A stretch of DNA of 64,000 nucleotides from Scalesia atractyloides (GCA_947069175.1 CAMTDV010000018.1:45706869-45770868); one strand, 5' to 3'. Shown: positions 10,745 through 23,324, numbered from the stretch's first letter. The notes: generated from the letters alone by a model not told the origin. Translations and numbers: made by a program.

Positions 10745-13700
10745 TTAACGCACACGACCGAAGAAGTTCTTAAACGGCTTCTTTTGTCATTCTTGTTTCG
10801 GATCCGACGTCTGGTCTGTAGGAGGCACTTTGTTCATGTACTGAAATCTTCTAATACTTGCCTTCCTAGTTTTCTCATGAATAGCCTCGAACGCTTTTCC
10901 TCTTTCAGGAATTCAACTCTTTCTAAATCCCTCCAACTTGTTTGCCACATCTTTCCTGAATTTACCTCACGCGCATAGCAAACATTCACAACTTTCTCAT
11001 ACTGCATAGCTTGTACCTTTTCACGTTCTTCAAATACGATCTTGCTGTAGAAAAGGCATTTGATATCTTCTCTCGAGCAGTTAACCAACCACATTGGATC
11101 AAGAATCCTGATTGTCCTCCATAAATCCCTCATGCCCTGAGAACCAAGTATCTCAACTCTTTCCTTCGTAATATCCAGATGTTCTTCAAACTTTGAAACA
11201 ATAACAGCTTCACAAGTAGATGGACCTATCTGCCACCACTTGAACAATGGATAGAAGTTTTGCTCAATTGGCATTAACGGCTTGTTTCTCATTGCCCTTG
11301 GTCGCTTCATTATCAATGTAATGTCTTTCTCCCCTGTTTTCTTGTTAGTCTTGATTTGGTGACCTGGAATGAATGGCTTCCAATATCTGAATCCTTTGAC
11401 CTCTTCATACTTTATCAACTTCCACAATAACTGATCAATCACTTTCATGTGGTATGTAACATTAACGGTCTGAACCAGCTCTTCCACATCCCAATATGGT
11501 AAAGTCTTGAAATCAGCAAGATACTTGAAGTATTGCACTCAAAATTCTCTTTTCATTGCATATACATTAAGTTCCTTGAACCAACCCCAGCTTAAGATAT
11601 CCCCCAATGACACATCTTTGTCTCTGGTAAAGAATGCTAGAGGACGTTGAAACTTACATTCACGCGGCATTTCTTTAAACCAAGACTTTTACACTTGAGC
11701 AATTTCTTCTTTCGTCATCGGCTTTGGTACTTTACCTTCTCTAACTGATTCTTCAATCTTCTATTTCAGCATATCTTCGTCAAGTTGCTTGTACATCTCC
11801 TCAAATGTAGGAAAACTATCAGTATTAGGACCGATGTACTTCGCAGCTTGATCTGTTTCATCATCAGAAGACCAATCTTCAACAATCACTCTATTGTATT
11901 CATCAGCTTCAAATCTTCTAACAACTGATAATCATTCTGCTCAAATGTGTTTACGTTCAACACATCCTCTTCAAAATCAAATTCTAGATCTTCAGTGTCA
12001 ACTTCAATTAATTTGGCCAGATCTTCCTTAGTGTAATTTTGCACGTACTCGCCTTCCTCCACATTATGTTCTACATCAACAATAAAGGCTTATTGGGTAC
12101 AACAGCAATCGGCTTTACAAATCTTTCGACGTTAGACATATCAATCTCATCAGATGACCCTGTCTGCCCTGACTTCCCCTCAATCTTATCATCCATCCTG
12201 TTTGATTCATCATCAATCAGCGAATAGAAATCAAATTCACCTAAGACTTTAGCTTCAGTAATTTTCAGACCAACACCACCCTGATCATCATCATTGTCAT
12301 CATCAGCAACATTCCAATCCTCATACTCAGAATCATCTTTCTCTTCGTCATCCTCTTTATCCTCTTTTTCAGCTTCTTCATCGTCTTTATTTTCAGAAGC
12401 TATAACAGGATCAGAAGGCTTGACAGATTCGTCAACCTTTGGAATACCAGACTCAGAAGCTATAACAACATTTTCTTCAACAGATTTTTGTGCAGCTTCA
12501 GAAGAAGTAGGTGCTTCACCTTCAACATTCTTTCCTTTACCACTCACTGCTAGTTCTTTCTCAGATCGTTCTTTAGCTTCTTGTTGATCCAGACGATCAT
12601 ATTCTTTGACGAAATCAATTCCCAGAGAGTTAGATAAGACTTTCTGCATCCAAGTGAATCTTCGATCATTTAGGACCTGAATAGACTTTAACTCTGTAAT
12701 TTCGGTCTGCAGCTTCTCATTTGTATCTTCCAAACTCTCGATTTGAGCTTTGAAGTATTCACGTTCATTCTCTAACACTTTCACTTTGTCATCCAACATT
12801 TCTTTCTCAACTACACTTTGATTAATTTTCTTTATCAACTCTGCTTTCTCAGTTTCATTTTGTTGAACTTTTTCTTCTAATACCTTCACACGCTTTTCCA
12901 GAAGTTCAACATTCATTTCTGGAAAGAAATCATTCAAATCTTGAAGACTTATTGGATCATTCTGCATATCACCAAACCGATTAGGTCCTAGAGGAGACTT
13001 TGGAGTAGCAGTCTGTGGTGTAGTCTTCTTTGGAGTAGAATGTTAAGTCGTTGGCCCAATAGGAGATTGAATAATAGGCACTTCCAATAAACCAGACACA
13101 AGAGGTTCTTATGTGGCTCCTCTCCTTTCAGTTTCACTTGTAACAACTACAGGAGGTTCTTGTGTAGGAGGTTCTTGTGTAACTCCTCTCTCCTTTGCGC
13201 CAGAAGGTTCTTGTGTAACTTCTACGCTTTTTAGCTTACTCTTGTATCTTTTACTAGCCCGTTTCCGGGCTTTCTTTTTCTTCTTGCCCTTTGTCTGTGG
13301 AGATCCCGTGGTCTTTGTCGATGACATAGTAGCAGACTTCACACGTTTAGCCTTTTTCTTTAGCCTTTCTTCGTCAGATTCTTTCTCGAGATTTGGATCA
13401 AAATCAGCATCGGTTTCTTTCTCCTTTTCTGCTCTAATACCAGCCTCTGATTTTTCTTGCTCTTTCACTGTAGTTTCTTCAGAATCATCACCGTTCTCTG
13501 AAGTAGCTGAAATAACATCCTCTTGTGTTGACTTTTCAACCTCTTGACTTTCAACAACTATTGCTGCACTTGATCCAGCCTCAGTTTGAACATTCTCTGG
13601 CTCATCTTCATCTATGAGCATTGTATCGACTTTCTTTGCAGCTCGTTTCTTTTTCGGCTTTTCAACTTCAGCCTTTAAGAACCATTCACTCCGAGACTTA

Positions 13701-14584
13701 GGCTTGAAATCTTTGAACCATTCTTTTTTAGCGTTTAACTCTTTTTCATCATCGCTTCCATCTTTACTCCATTTATTGTCAGATGGTGCAACATAATTTA
13801 AATCTTTAATTGCTCCAAACACTAGCTTAGCAACAGGAGCTGACGCTTGCTTCTGAAACTTTAAGAGCTTCTTCACTGTTGTATCATCAAGGTGACTTAG
13901 ATATAGCACATCATTCGGATCTCGTGCGATGTTTGTGAATTTCTCATCTATTAGCATTTGCACGAACCTTGGATATAGACATAGCCTTGAATCGTCCATG
14001 TTTTTCGACATAAGTGTGAAAACCATCTTTGAGTAGTTAAACGGCTTCTGCAAATTCAATGTCGTTGCCATACTGGCCATGTAGTCTTAAACATCGTCTA
14101 GACCTGCCTTGCGATGACTGAAAGTATGTATGATTGCATGCATTAGGAACTTGTAGGGGTTTGGCACTTCCCCTTTCTTCAATGTCGGCTTATTCACGCT
14201 CCCCTTGTAACCCATTCTATAAAAATACCCTCTGACCATCTTCTCATCAAGGAATATCGGATCGTCTTTATCATCGTTGAACTGTAGGATCCGTCGAATA
14301 TCGTCTTCTGTAACTGTAATAGGTTTGACTTCATTCCTGACTTGCACAGAAGATGTAATGGTCTTTCTATCATCACTTAGGCTTGCGTTTATCCAGAAAT
14401 GGTACGTGCGAGATCTATAAGACACTGTACGCTCCGTATTTGCTCGATGGATAGGGCTTTCCTTTAGAAACTTCAAGATACTGTCGTATTCTTTCAAAGA
14501 TGGACATATCGTCATGTCGAGCGTAATGCACGTGTTATGGAATTTTGAGAAATCCATAGCAATCACCCTTGCTGGTTCTTGAAC
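10745..14584 (-). pseudogene. B2 accessory ORF, exon 2 (coiled-coil, unknown function)
   Basis: A long ORF downstream of where pol would be, about 1,280 codons if uninterrupted. The order from the N-terminus is: a conserved domain (FLKESPIHRA, ITVTEDDIRRILQF, YKFLMHAIIHTFSHR, YPRFVQML), a Lys/Glu-rich basic stretch (KKKRAAKK), Pro/Thr/Gln repeats, a coiled coil around VELLEKRVKVLEEKV, an acidic tract, and a C-terminal domain (PYWDVEELVQTVNV, ILDPMWLVNCSREDI, KNFFGRVR). Breaks are a stop at 14087-14089, a stop at 13109-13111, a frameshift near 12070, several between 12070 and 11540, and one near 10830. It is collinear with B3 and D. There is no enzyme motif, and an envelope-like role is only a positional guess. 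Confidence 0.8.
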
Positions 14585-15112
14585 CTGAAAAACGACGCAA
14601 AACAATTAGCACGCTTTTTGAGAAAAAGTTACAAAATTTTTCAAACACTTTCATCAAGTTCGGGCAAACTTGATGTGTGTTTAAAACATTCTGATTTAGC
14701 TAAGTTCGCCCGAACATGTCTTACACAACATGTTCAACAATTAGGTATAATTTCAGGCGAACTTATGTTATAATAATTTTCAGATTTTAATACCACAAGT
14801 TCGGGCGAACTTCCATATAATCTATCAAAGTTAATTTTTAGGAAGTTCGGTCGAACATGTCTTTGGTTTAGATTTATTCAAGATTTATTAACAAGTTCGG
14901 TCAAACTTGTCATCTTCTTCAAACCAAACTTGCACAAAGATATCATAACAGTTCTGATCCAATTTAGCAAGAATCCACGGTCGATTTTAAGTTTTTAACA
15001 AGATTTTAAGTTCAAATTTTTTCCAATTAATCCTAGATCTTACACATTTATCATTCCAGGTCTAGATTCATCAAATATGGTTCAATTAACAGTTCAAACA
15101 TCAAATCTATAC
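14585..15112 (-). other. Predicted intron of B2 accessory ORF
   Basis: On the minus strand it starts GTATAG after ATGGCTAAG and ends tttttcag before GTTCAAG. A branch-like gctaatt lies about 22-28 nt upstream of the AG. The 528 bp contain many aagttcg/cgaactt dyads. B3 and D have introns at the same place (511 and 399 bp). Joining is in frame here. Confidence 0.72.
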
Positions 15113-15121
15113 CTTAGCCAT
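15113..15121 (-). pseudogene. B2 accessory ORF, 9-nt first coding exon
   Basis: ATGGCTAAG (Met-Ala-Lys) is followed directly by a GTATAG donor. The context cacacc...ATGGC..AGGTAT is conserved in B3 (22921-22929) and D (30553-30561). Removing the intron joins it in frame to exon 2. Confidence 0.7.
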
Positions 15122-15271
15122 TGAAGTTGGTGTGCTAATCACGAAAATCAAATCAGATTCGGGCAGAGTAATGGTATGATTTTGCCAATTTCACTTAAAT
15201 CGCTCAAACTCTCAAGTTCGCTCAGAGTTTTCTGATAGCTGATGAATGAGTTCGGCCGAATTTGCTAGGCA

Positions 15272-15281
15272 CTTATACCCT
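15272..15281 (-). promoter_or_regulatory. B2 internal TATA box for the accessory ORF
   Basis: The minus-strand gggtataagt lies about 150 bp upstream of the exon 1 ATG. B3 (ggtataaata) and D (tatatataag) have TATA boxes at matching distances, flanked by TTCGNNCGAA dyads, so an internal promoter is likely. Confidence 0.6.
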
Positions 15282-15865
15282 GGCAAGTTCGGGCGAACTT
15301 GCAGGCCCAAAGTGTGAAGCCCATTCAAGTCCGGGCGAACTTATGCTTTAACAAACAACCATCAATTAGCAAGTTCTGTCGAACTTGCTTTAAATGCTAA
15401 ACTTGATTCACCGAACTTGCCAAACTCAAATTCAATTTTTTTTTAAATTTTGCAATTTCAACCCCTGAACTTTCCAACTTTTACCAATTATGAAAATTCA
15501 CTTAGTTGACCCAGTCCAAGTTAATGACCTTAGTTAACCGACTTGTCTGCCGAGTCCAAAGTAATGACCCCGGTTTGACCCGTTACGAACAAATTGTTAA
15601 TATTTTCAAAATCAAAGTTTTAAATTAATGAACTTTTCATTGTTTCGGCTTTTCATATTTTACAGATTAGCTCCCAGTCTGTTGTCAATGAGATTCCTAC
15701 CAGTTCTAGCATCTTACCAGACTTCGAAGACCCGTTCTCCAACATTGGTTTGCTGAAAACAATGTAGAAACAAAATCTTTTTGTATTTTTGTAAGTTTAT
15801 GCTAAAACACACTGAAAGTCTTTTTGGTTTTAATCCATAAAGTTGAAAAACTATTTACAGGACAA
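15282..15865 (-). other. B2 region upstream of the accessory ORF
   Basis: Non-coding. On the minus strand it shares with D (29950-30270) the texts gggagctaatctg, aaggtcattaac and tggac..ggtcaac, so it is family sequence between pol and the accessory ORF. No pol remnant is seen. It ends against the primer-binding site of C, with no recognisable LTR between. Confidence 0.55.
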
Positions 15866-15866
15866 T

Positions 15867-15878
15867 TGGTATCAGAGC
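15867..15878 (+). promoter_or_regulatory. Element C primer-binding site
   Basis: TGGTATCAGAGC, complementary to the initiator Met tRNA. It is preceded by ...ttacaggaca-at, which looks like an LTR end, but the preceding 400 bp do not match the 3' LTR of C at 29531. Confidence 0.82.
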
Positions 15879-18009
15879 TTCGGAAGCTCTGCGCGTAATC
15901 GTTGATCGAATCGGACGAGTTTCGATTGATTTTGTTGTGTCGTTTGAATATTTCGGACTGAATTGGTGAGTTTCGGTTAGAGATTTTACAATTTCGGACT
16001 GATTCAATCAAGTTTCGATTTATTTCGGTGAAAACGATTCAAATTTCGGTAAATTTCAAACTAAAACAGTTGCTTTCGAAGTGTCAATTGATAATTTCGA
16101 ACTGTTTCGGTGTAATTTCAATAAGTTTCTATGAACTTTTGATCAAAATTGAACAAGTTTTAGTGAATTTGGACTGATTCAAATCTGTTCGATATATCGT
16201 TTGTATTGTCGAACTGAATCAGTCTATTTCGGATCAAGATTTGTTTCATTTTGATCAATGTTGGTGAAATCGGATCACTTTCAGTCAGTTTTTGATGAGT
16301 TTCAATTGGTAGTTTGATGAAATGTTGAACTGTGTATAAGATTTTGGATATGGTTTCAGTGGTCTTCAAACTGTTTTAATGGATGAACTTACCTTAAATT
16401 TAAAAAAAATATAATCATCATTCATCATAAACAGTTGAAATATTCAAGTAAAATCCTGAAAACAATACAAGGATTTGAAAATTTGTAAACATCAGATCAG
16501 TTTATTTTTTCTAAAGTCATCAGATTCCGATATCTGATTGGCGAATGGTTCGGATCTGTTGTCAGCGTATAAAAAGAATTTGATCGAGAATTGTGAATAA
16601 CTAGTAATTTACAAACAGTTTCTATCCAACAGCATCATTCATCACAACACAGCGAATTCAAAACCGAGTCGAAAAGTTCTTGTGTTGTGTTCTTCATTCA
16701 AGTTGTTATGATTGCTGTTTAGATCGGATATTAGATTGCTGTTGCTTGTTGTTGAAGAAGTAAAACGAAAATCACAGTTGATATAAGATCTAATTCTGAA
16801 TTCAAAATGAAAAGAAATAGATGTGTTGCGACTGCTTGTCAGGAAGAAGCTCGGATGTGATATGTTTGTATCGAATCTGAGTTTGAGTTGTGATTAAAAC
16901 ATAGTTTGGTCTGAAAGTTGCAGATTTTCTGTTTGTTGTGGTTTATTGTGTTCTAAATCTGAAAAAAGCTGCAACGAATCTGAGTTGGCTTGTTGTTGTA
17001 GTCTAACGGATGTAGAAGAGAGGTTGTTTAGAGGTGCATGTTTGTGTATAGCAAGAGTTGAAGCTGTTGCTGTGATTTTTAGGAAAATACAGAGTATAAG
17101 TGACAAAAGGTACAGCAGGTGTGAGTTTATGCGGCTATCATTTGAAAGTTTAGAATTTGCAGTGGTCTAAACAAATAGAATTAGGGTTGTGCCATTGGGA
17201 GTTGATATATCATAAAAATATATATATAATAAAACAATTACTTTTGTGAGTGGAAGTAATCTTGGGAATCAAATTTTTGAAAAGTTTTGCTTCAATCATA
17301 AAGAATAAAACAATCTGTATTAGAATTTAATTAAAGTTCAAAATTTAAAAGACAATTGAAAAGTGACGTTTCATTAAAAAAAAATAGGGTTTCATTTTTT
17401 AACAATAATAAAAAAAACCTCTTAAGTGGTTTTCTGAAAAGTCAAATTTTAATGAAAAATGAAAATATGAAAGGAACTTTTCATGTGTGAAAAAAAACGG
17501 AAGTAAATAAAAAATAATAAATTGAAAAGTTAGTAGAATAAGAAATAGGTCATTTCGTAATTTGATAAGTTTGTTTTAACTCAAGTCTTTTGGGTCAAGA
17601 TTTTAGTAATAGAAATAAATCAAAAGTGATGTTTCCAAATTTGGTTTGATTAGTTTTGAGCTGATTCAAGTATAAAATTTTTGGGCTACAAGTTGTCAAA
17701 AAGCTTGATTTGAATCATATTAGTGTCAAATTCTTTGGGCCGGATTGTTTAGCATTTTGGACTTTTGGATAGTGATTGGGCTGAAATCTTTTAAATAGTA
17801 GGCTGGTATTATTGAGTTAGTTTTTGTCATTGTGTTGAACAAAATATTGTTATTTGGACCGCTATTTTGAAAGACAAAGCTTGTGGATTAAAAGTGGGAT
17901 GCAAACGTTTAGTGGGGCTCGTGTAAGTTGAAATTTGTGGACTTTGAACTAAAAATAATTTTTGAACCAAGTGGTTTAACAAATAAATTTTGTTTAAAAT
18001 GTTGACAAA
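15879..18009 (+). other. Element C long 5' leader
   Basis: About 2.1 kb of AT-rich sequence separates the primer site and gag ATG. The first 500 bp repeat a tttcgg(a)ctg(a)tt-like word many times; the rest shows no clear repeat. Short open frames near 16894-17170 have no recognisable motif and overlap on both strands, so I do not call them genes. Confidence 0.55.
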
Positions 18010-18098
18010 ATGGAAAATGATAAGCTTGAAAGAATAAATGATTGGTTTGATGGTATTTGGTATTCAAGGAATGCAAATGACAATAAAAATACTTGGGT
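18010..18098 (+). pseudogene. Element C gag, first 29 codons
   Basis: An ATG at 18010 opens a frame rich in charged residues (KLERINDWFDGIWY) that runs directly into the B3 LTR. The last complete codon before the junction is Trp, and the same Trp begins the downstream part at 26193. This segment was recognised only by matching the two sides of the insertion. Confidence 0.75.
18094..18098. repeat. Target-site duplication (tgggt), left copy
   Basis: tgggt at 18094-18098 precedes the insertion and recurs at 26193-26197 after it. The gag reading frame is continuous when the insertion and one copy are set aside. Confidence 0.85.
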
Positions 18099-18496
18099 TG
18101 TAGGACCGATCCTCGATGCTAAGGAACCTAAATTTGATATCTAACGTCCATAATAGCAGAAATATTACGTCGTGTTACCAATAGACAAGAATTAATCAGT
18201 TAATCGTCAGTTTTATTGATTAAACGTTCTGGTTACAAACTGACAGAGCTTCGCCTCCAAAATGCCAAAGTTACAAATGAGATACTCAAGCTAGGTATTT
18301 ATAGACTTAGAAGTTCGCTCATGTGATACCTAAGTTTGCCCGAACTTGCCTTAGCAAGTTCGGCCGAACTTGGCTAGACATGATGCCATGGGCGAACTTG
18401 ATACAACATTTCGTAAATACTTCACAACCTAGCCTATTCAGCTCTATACTATACAGAATCGATATAAGACTAAGACATAGACATTATGCTCCAACA
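18099..18496 (-). repeat. B3 3' LTR
   Basis: A 398 bp LTR, same family and length as 10282-10679. On the minus strand it starts TGTTGGAGCATAATG and ends GGTCCTACA. It contains a TATA-like tataaata (minus) and aagttcggccgaactt dyads. The polypurine tract follows at its inner side. Confidence 0.9.
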
Positions 18497-18510
18497 GACT
18501 CCCCCTTGGA
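18497..18510 (-). promoter_or_regulatory. B3 polypurine tract
   Basis: The minus strand reads TCCAAGGGGGAGTC immediately before the LTR start, the same form as B2. Confidence 0.88.
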
Positions 18511-18561
18511 TATAGTCTTCGTCTTGTATCAGTCTCCAAAACTCTATCTTCATATAAACGT

Positions 18562-21500
18562 TTAACGCACACGACCGAAGAAATTCTTGTATGGCTTCCG
18601 TCGTCGCTCTTGTTTCGGATCCGCCGTCTGATCTATAGGAGGCACTTTGTTCAAATGCTGAAATCTTTTAACATTTGCTTTCCTTGTTCTTTCATAAATT
18701 GCTTCAAGACGCTTCTCCTCTTTCAGAAACCCAACCCTTTCTAAATCTCTCCACTTCGTTTGCCACATCTTTCCTGAATTGACTTTTCGTGCATAGCAAA
18801 CATTAACCACTTTCTGATACTGCATCGCTTGTACCTTTTCATGTTCTTCAAAAACAATCTTGTTGTAGAACAAGGTTTTGATGTCTTCTCTCGAGCAGTT
18901 CACAAGCCACATAGGATCTAGAATCCTTATCCTCCTCCATAAACCCCTCATGCCCTGATGACCCATCACCTCAACCCTTTCCTTTGTTATATCCAAGTGT
19001 TCTTCAAACTTCAGAACAATAACTGCTTCACAAGTAGCTGATCTATTTGCCACCACTTGAACAAAGGATAGAAGTCTTGTTCAATCGGCATTAGCGGCAT
19101 ATTTCTCATGGCTCTTGGACGTTTCATAATCAACGTTATATCCTTTTCTCCCATTTTCTTGTTTGTCTTAATTTTGTGGCCAGGAATAAAAGGCTTCCAG
19201 TAGTTGAATCCTTTCACCGCTTCATACTTGATCATTTTCCACAATAACTTATCAATATACTTCATGTGATATGTAACGTTCACTGTTTGTACCAACTCTT
19301 CCACATCCCAATACGGTAATGTCTTGAAATCAGCAAAGTATTTGAAGTATTGCAATCCAAACTCCCTTTTTATTGCATATACATTCAGCTCCTTGAACCA
19401 TCCTCAACTCAATATATACCCCAAAGAAACATCTTTGTCTCTGGTAAAGAATGCTAGTGGACGTCTAAACTTTCGTTCGCGTGGCATCTCTTTGAACCAA
19501 GACTTCCTCGCTTGAGCTATTTCTTCTTTGGTCATGGGCTTAGGAACTTTACCCTCTCGAACTGATTCAGCAATTCTTTCCTTCAACATGTCTTCGTCTA
19601 ACTGCTTGTACATTTCCTCAAACGTAGGAAAACTTTCTGAATTGGGACCAATGCACTTCGCTTTCTGATCTGTTTCATCATCTGAAGACCAATCTTCAAC
19701 AATCACTCGATTGTATTCATCTGCTTTGAATCTTCTCACATACTGATAGTCATTTGGCTCGAAAGTGTTTACATTCAACACTTCTTCGAAATCAAACTCT
19801 AAATTTTCAGCTTCAACTTCAACTAATCTCGCAAGATCTTCTTTCGAGTAGTTATGCACGTACTCCCCTTCTTCCACATTATGTTCTAACATCAACATTA
19901 ACGGCTTCGTGGGTACTGTAGTAATAGGCTTAGCAGATCCATCAACATCTGTCCCATCAATATCATCTGTCTTCCCTGACTCCCCCTGACTTTTATCTTC
20001 CATTTTATTTGACTCGTCATCCATAAGTGAAGTAAAGTCAAAATCTTCAGAGACTTTCGCTTCAGTGATCCTTATACCTGTACCACCCTGATTAAAATCA
20101 TCACCACCTTGATCGTAATCATCATCATCATCACCAACATTCCAATCCTCATTACCTCCTTCCTCTTCATCCTCTTTATCATCTTTCTCAGCTTCTTCAT
20201 CGTCTTTTTCTTCAGAAGCAGTAATAGGATCAGAAGGCTTGACATATTCGTCAACCTTTGGAATATCAGACTCAGAGGCTTTCGAAACATCTTCAACTGG
20301 TTTCTCTGTAGCATCGGAAGACTTAGGAGCTTCACCTTCAACTCCTTTACTTTGCCACTCTCAGCCAATTCTTTCTCAGATTGTTCTTTGTCTTCTTGTT
20401 GATCTAGACGATCATATTCTTTGATGAAGTCAATGCCCAAAGAGTTTGATAATACTTTCTGCAATCTGTTTAATCTGCGATCATTTAGGGATTGAATTGT
20501 CTTTAACTCTGCAATCTCTGTTTGTAATTTCTCATTGGCGTCCTGCATACTCTCAATCAAGGCTTTAAAGTACTCTCTTTCATTCTCTAACACCTTCAAC
20601 TTGTCATCCAACATTTCTTTTTTGACAGCGCTTTGATTCATCTTCTTAATCATTTCAGCTTTTTCTGCTTCATTCTGTGCTACTTTTTCTTCTAAGGCCT
20701 TCACGCGCTTTTCCAGAAGTTCAACATTTGTTTCTGGGAAGAAATCGTTTAGATCCTCCAGACTTATCGGATCGTTGTGCATATCACCAAACACATAAGG
20801 CCCTCCTAGAGTCTTTGGTGTTGACTTTGGTGTTGTAGCTTTTGGTGTTGACTTCCTTGGAGTAGAACTTTCAGGAACAGAAGTCGTTGCAGCAATTGGA
20901 GACTGAGTAATAGGAACTTCGAGTAAACCAGTCACAGGAGGTTCTTGTGTAACTCCTTGACTTTCAGTCTCAGCATGAATAATAACAGGAGATTCTTGTG
21001 TAGGAGGTTCTTGTGTGGCTCCTGTTTCCTGTGCACCAGAAGGTTCTTGTGGGGCTTCTGTGCTTTTCGTCTTTCCAATATACTTTCTGCTTGCTGGTTT
21101 TCTTTTCTTGCCTTTCGCTTGAGGAGATTCGGTGATCTTTGTTGATGAAATAATAGCAGACTTTACACGTTTTTCCTTTTTCTTAGGCCTATCCTCATCG
21201 TACTCTTTTTCTGCATTAGGATCAAAATCAACATCCAATTCTCTTTCTTTCTCTGCTCTAATCTCTGCCTCAGTCTTTTCTGGCTCTTTCACTGGAATTT
21301 CTTCATCAGAATCATCTTCTTTTTCAGAAGTAGCAGATATAACATCGTCTTGAGTCGTTTTCACAGTCTCTTGACTCTCAATAACAACTGCATCACTTGA
21401 TCCAGCTTCGCCTTGAACATTTTCAGGTTCATCTTCATCAACGAGCATAGTTTCAATTTTCCTTGCAGCTCGTTTCTTCTTAGGCTTATCAGCTTCTACC

Positions 21501-22409
21501 TTTAAGAACCATTCGCTTCTTGCTTTCGGTTTAAATTCCTTAAACCATTCTTTCTTAGCGTTAAGCTCTTTCTCATCATCTCTACCATCTTTCCTCCATT
21601 TATTATCTAGCGGCGCGATATAGTTAAGCATCTTTAATAGCTCCGAAAACTGGTTTTGCAACAGGAGCTGAAGCTTGCTTCTGAAACTTTATGAGCTTCT
21701 TCACTGTTGTCTCATCAAGATGAACTTGATAAAGCACATCATTCGGATCCCCTGCTATATTTGTGTACTTTTCATCAATCAACATTTGCACAAACCTCAG
21801 ATAGAGATATAGTCTTGAATCCTCCATATTCTTGGACATGTGAGTAAAAACTAACTTCGAGAAGTTGAACGGCTTTTTCTGAATAAGTGTCGTTTCCATG
21901 CAAGCTAAATAATCTTGGACATCGTCTAAACCCGTCTTGCGATGGCTGAATGTGTGAATTATAGCATGCATCAGAAGCTTATAAGGATTTGGCACCTCCC
22001 CTTTCTTCAATGTTGGTTTGTTCACACTACCCTTGTAGCCATACGAAAGAAACAACCACGAACCATCTTTCTTCTAGATAAATAGGATCGTCTTCTTTAT
22101 CATTGAATTGCAACACTCTGCGTATATCATCTTCAGTTACGGTGATCGGTTTGACTTCTTTGCCGACTTGCGCGGTTGAAGTAATTGTCTTCAGATCATC
22201 ACTTAAGCTTGCGTTCATCCAGAAGTGAAAGGTGTGTGATCTATATGAAACTGTATGCTCTGTGATCGCTCGATGAATAGGGCTTTCTTCTAAAAACTTC
22301 AATATACTCTCGTATTCCTTTAGCGATGGACAGATCGACTTATCGAGTGTAATACATGTGTTAGGGGTCTTTGAAATCTCAACAGAAATATACGCTCTGG
22401 TTCTTGAAC
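18562..22409 (-). pseudogene. B3 accessory ORF, exon 2 (coiled-coil, unknown function)
   Basis: The second copy of the accessory ORF, about 1,280 codons, collinear with B2. The N-terminal domain has FLEESPIHRA, ITVTEDDIRRVLQF and YKLLMHAIIHTFSHRK; then a basic KKKRAARK stretch; Pro/Thr/Gln repeats (TQEPP); a heptad-rich coiled coil from VELLEKRVKALEEKV through KLQTEIAELK; an acidic tract; and a C-terminal domain with LEHNVEEGEYVHN, PRERKFRRPLAF and ILDPMWLVNCSREDI. It ends KNFFGRVR at a stop (18562). Breaks: frameshifts near 22390, 22040, 21640, 20350 and 19020, and a stop at 19404-19406 where the relatives have Trp. A polypurine-like AGGGGGAGTC lies inside the ORF at about 19978-19988. Function unknown. 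Confidence 0.82.
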
Positions 22410-22920
22410 CTGAAAAACGATGTAAAACAATTAGCACGCTTTTCGAGAAAAAAGTTCACAAAATTTTCTAACACTTATATCAAGTTCGGGTGAACTTGAT
22501 TATGTGTTAAACATTTTGTTTTTAACAAGTTCGCCCGAACATGTTACATACATGTTCAACAATTTTCAAATGCAAGTTCGGGCGAACTTACAAATGTCTC
22601 AACAATTAAATTTTATAACTTCGGTCGAACATGATACTTGTTCTCTTTATTCAATTTTTGAAAAGACTTTTTGATGCAAGTCCGATCAAACTTGATAACA
22701 AGTTTGGCCGAACTTGTCATCTTCTCCATATTCAAATATGTTCAATCTTTTAATGACCATTACAAACCAATCAAAACCGATTACACGGTCGATTTAACAT
22801 GTATATTCTGAATTTAAGTTCAATTTTGTTTAATTTGCCCTAGATCTATCTGATTTTAAGTTTTCAGATATCTTTTCACTCATTAACAGTCCAAATATGG
22901 TTCAAAGATCAATTTTATAC
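22410..22920 (-). other. Predicted intron of B3 accessory ORF
   Basis: GTATAA donor after ATGGCCGAG; acceptor tttttcag before GTTCAAG; branch-like gctaatt upstream. The 511 bp are filled with aagttcg/cgaactt dyads. In B3 the join does not stay in the exon 2 frame because of a small indel in the first codons of exon 2; in B2 it does. Confidence 0.68.
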
Positions 22921-22929
22921 CTCGGCCAT
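22921..22929 (-). pseudogene. B3 accessory ORF, 9-nt first coding exon
   Basis: ATGGCCGAG (Met-Ala-Glu) followed by the GTATAA donor, in the same cacacc-N7-ATGGC context as B2 and D. Confidence 0.66.
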
Positions 22930-23078
22930 TGTAGATGGTGTGTAAATAACCAAAAACAATCAAATTTAGGCAGCGTAACGGTATGATTTTGCCAATTTCA
23001 CTCAGATCTCTCTCAATGTTCAAGTTCACTCAAAGGAAGAATGATTGCTGATAAATGAGTTCGGCCGAACTTGATTGG

Positions 23079-23089
23079 TATTTATACCA
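23079..23089 (-). promoter_or_regulatory. B3 internal TATA box for the accessory ORF
   Basis: The minus-strand ggtataaatacc lies about 155 bp upstream of the exon 1 ATG. A gagttcggccgaactc-type dyad lies just downstream of it and further copies upstream. Confidence 0.62.
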
Positions 23090-23322
23090 AGTCAAGTTCG
23101 GGCGAACTTGTTAAGCCCATCTTGAAAAGCCCAACTTGAGTTCGAGCGAACTTAGCAATTATTAATAACCAGCCATCGGCAAGTTCGGTCGAACTTGCTG
23201 TTTGTTAAACATGATTTGTTTAGCAAGTTTCGGCCGAACTTGCCAAACCCTAAAAACAAAACGTTTTCAAAATTTTCATTTTAAACCCTAAACTTTCCAA
23301 CTTATTACCAGTTATGAAAAAT
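23090..23322 (-). other. B3 region upstream of accessory ORF, truncated
   Basis: Non-coding family sequence with four or more TTCGNNCGAA dyads, matching B2 up to ...ccagttatgaaaa. It then switches to Q sequence at about 23322, next to another dyad. Confidence 0.6.
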
Positions 23323-23324
23323 TT

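Noticed and set aside
12294..12587. Serine-rich open frame on the plus strand
   Set aside because: Shadow of the acidic Glu/Asp tract of the B2 accessory ORF on the other strand; the same shadows occur at 20109-20402 and 13113-13547.
16894..17170. Gene in the leader of C
   Set aside because: Overlapping short frames on both strands without recognisable residues; typical of chance in a 2 kb non-coding leader.
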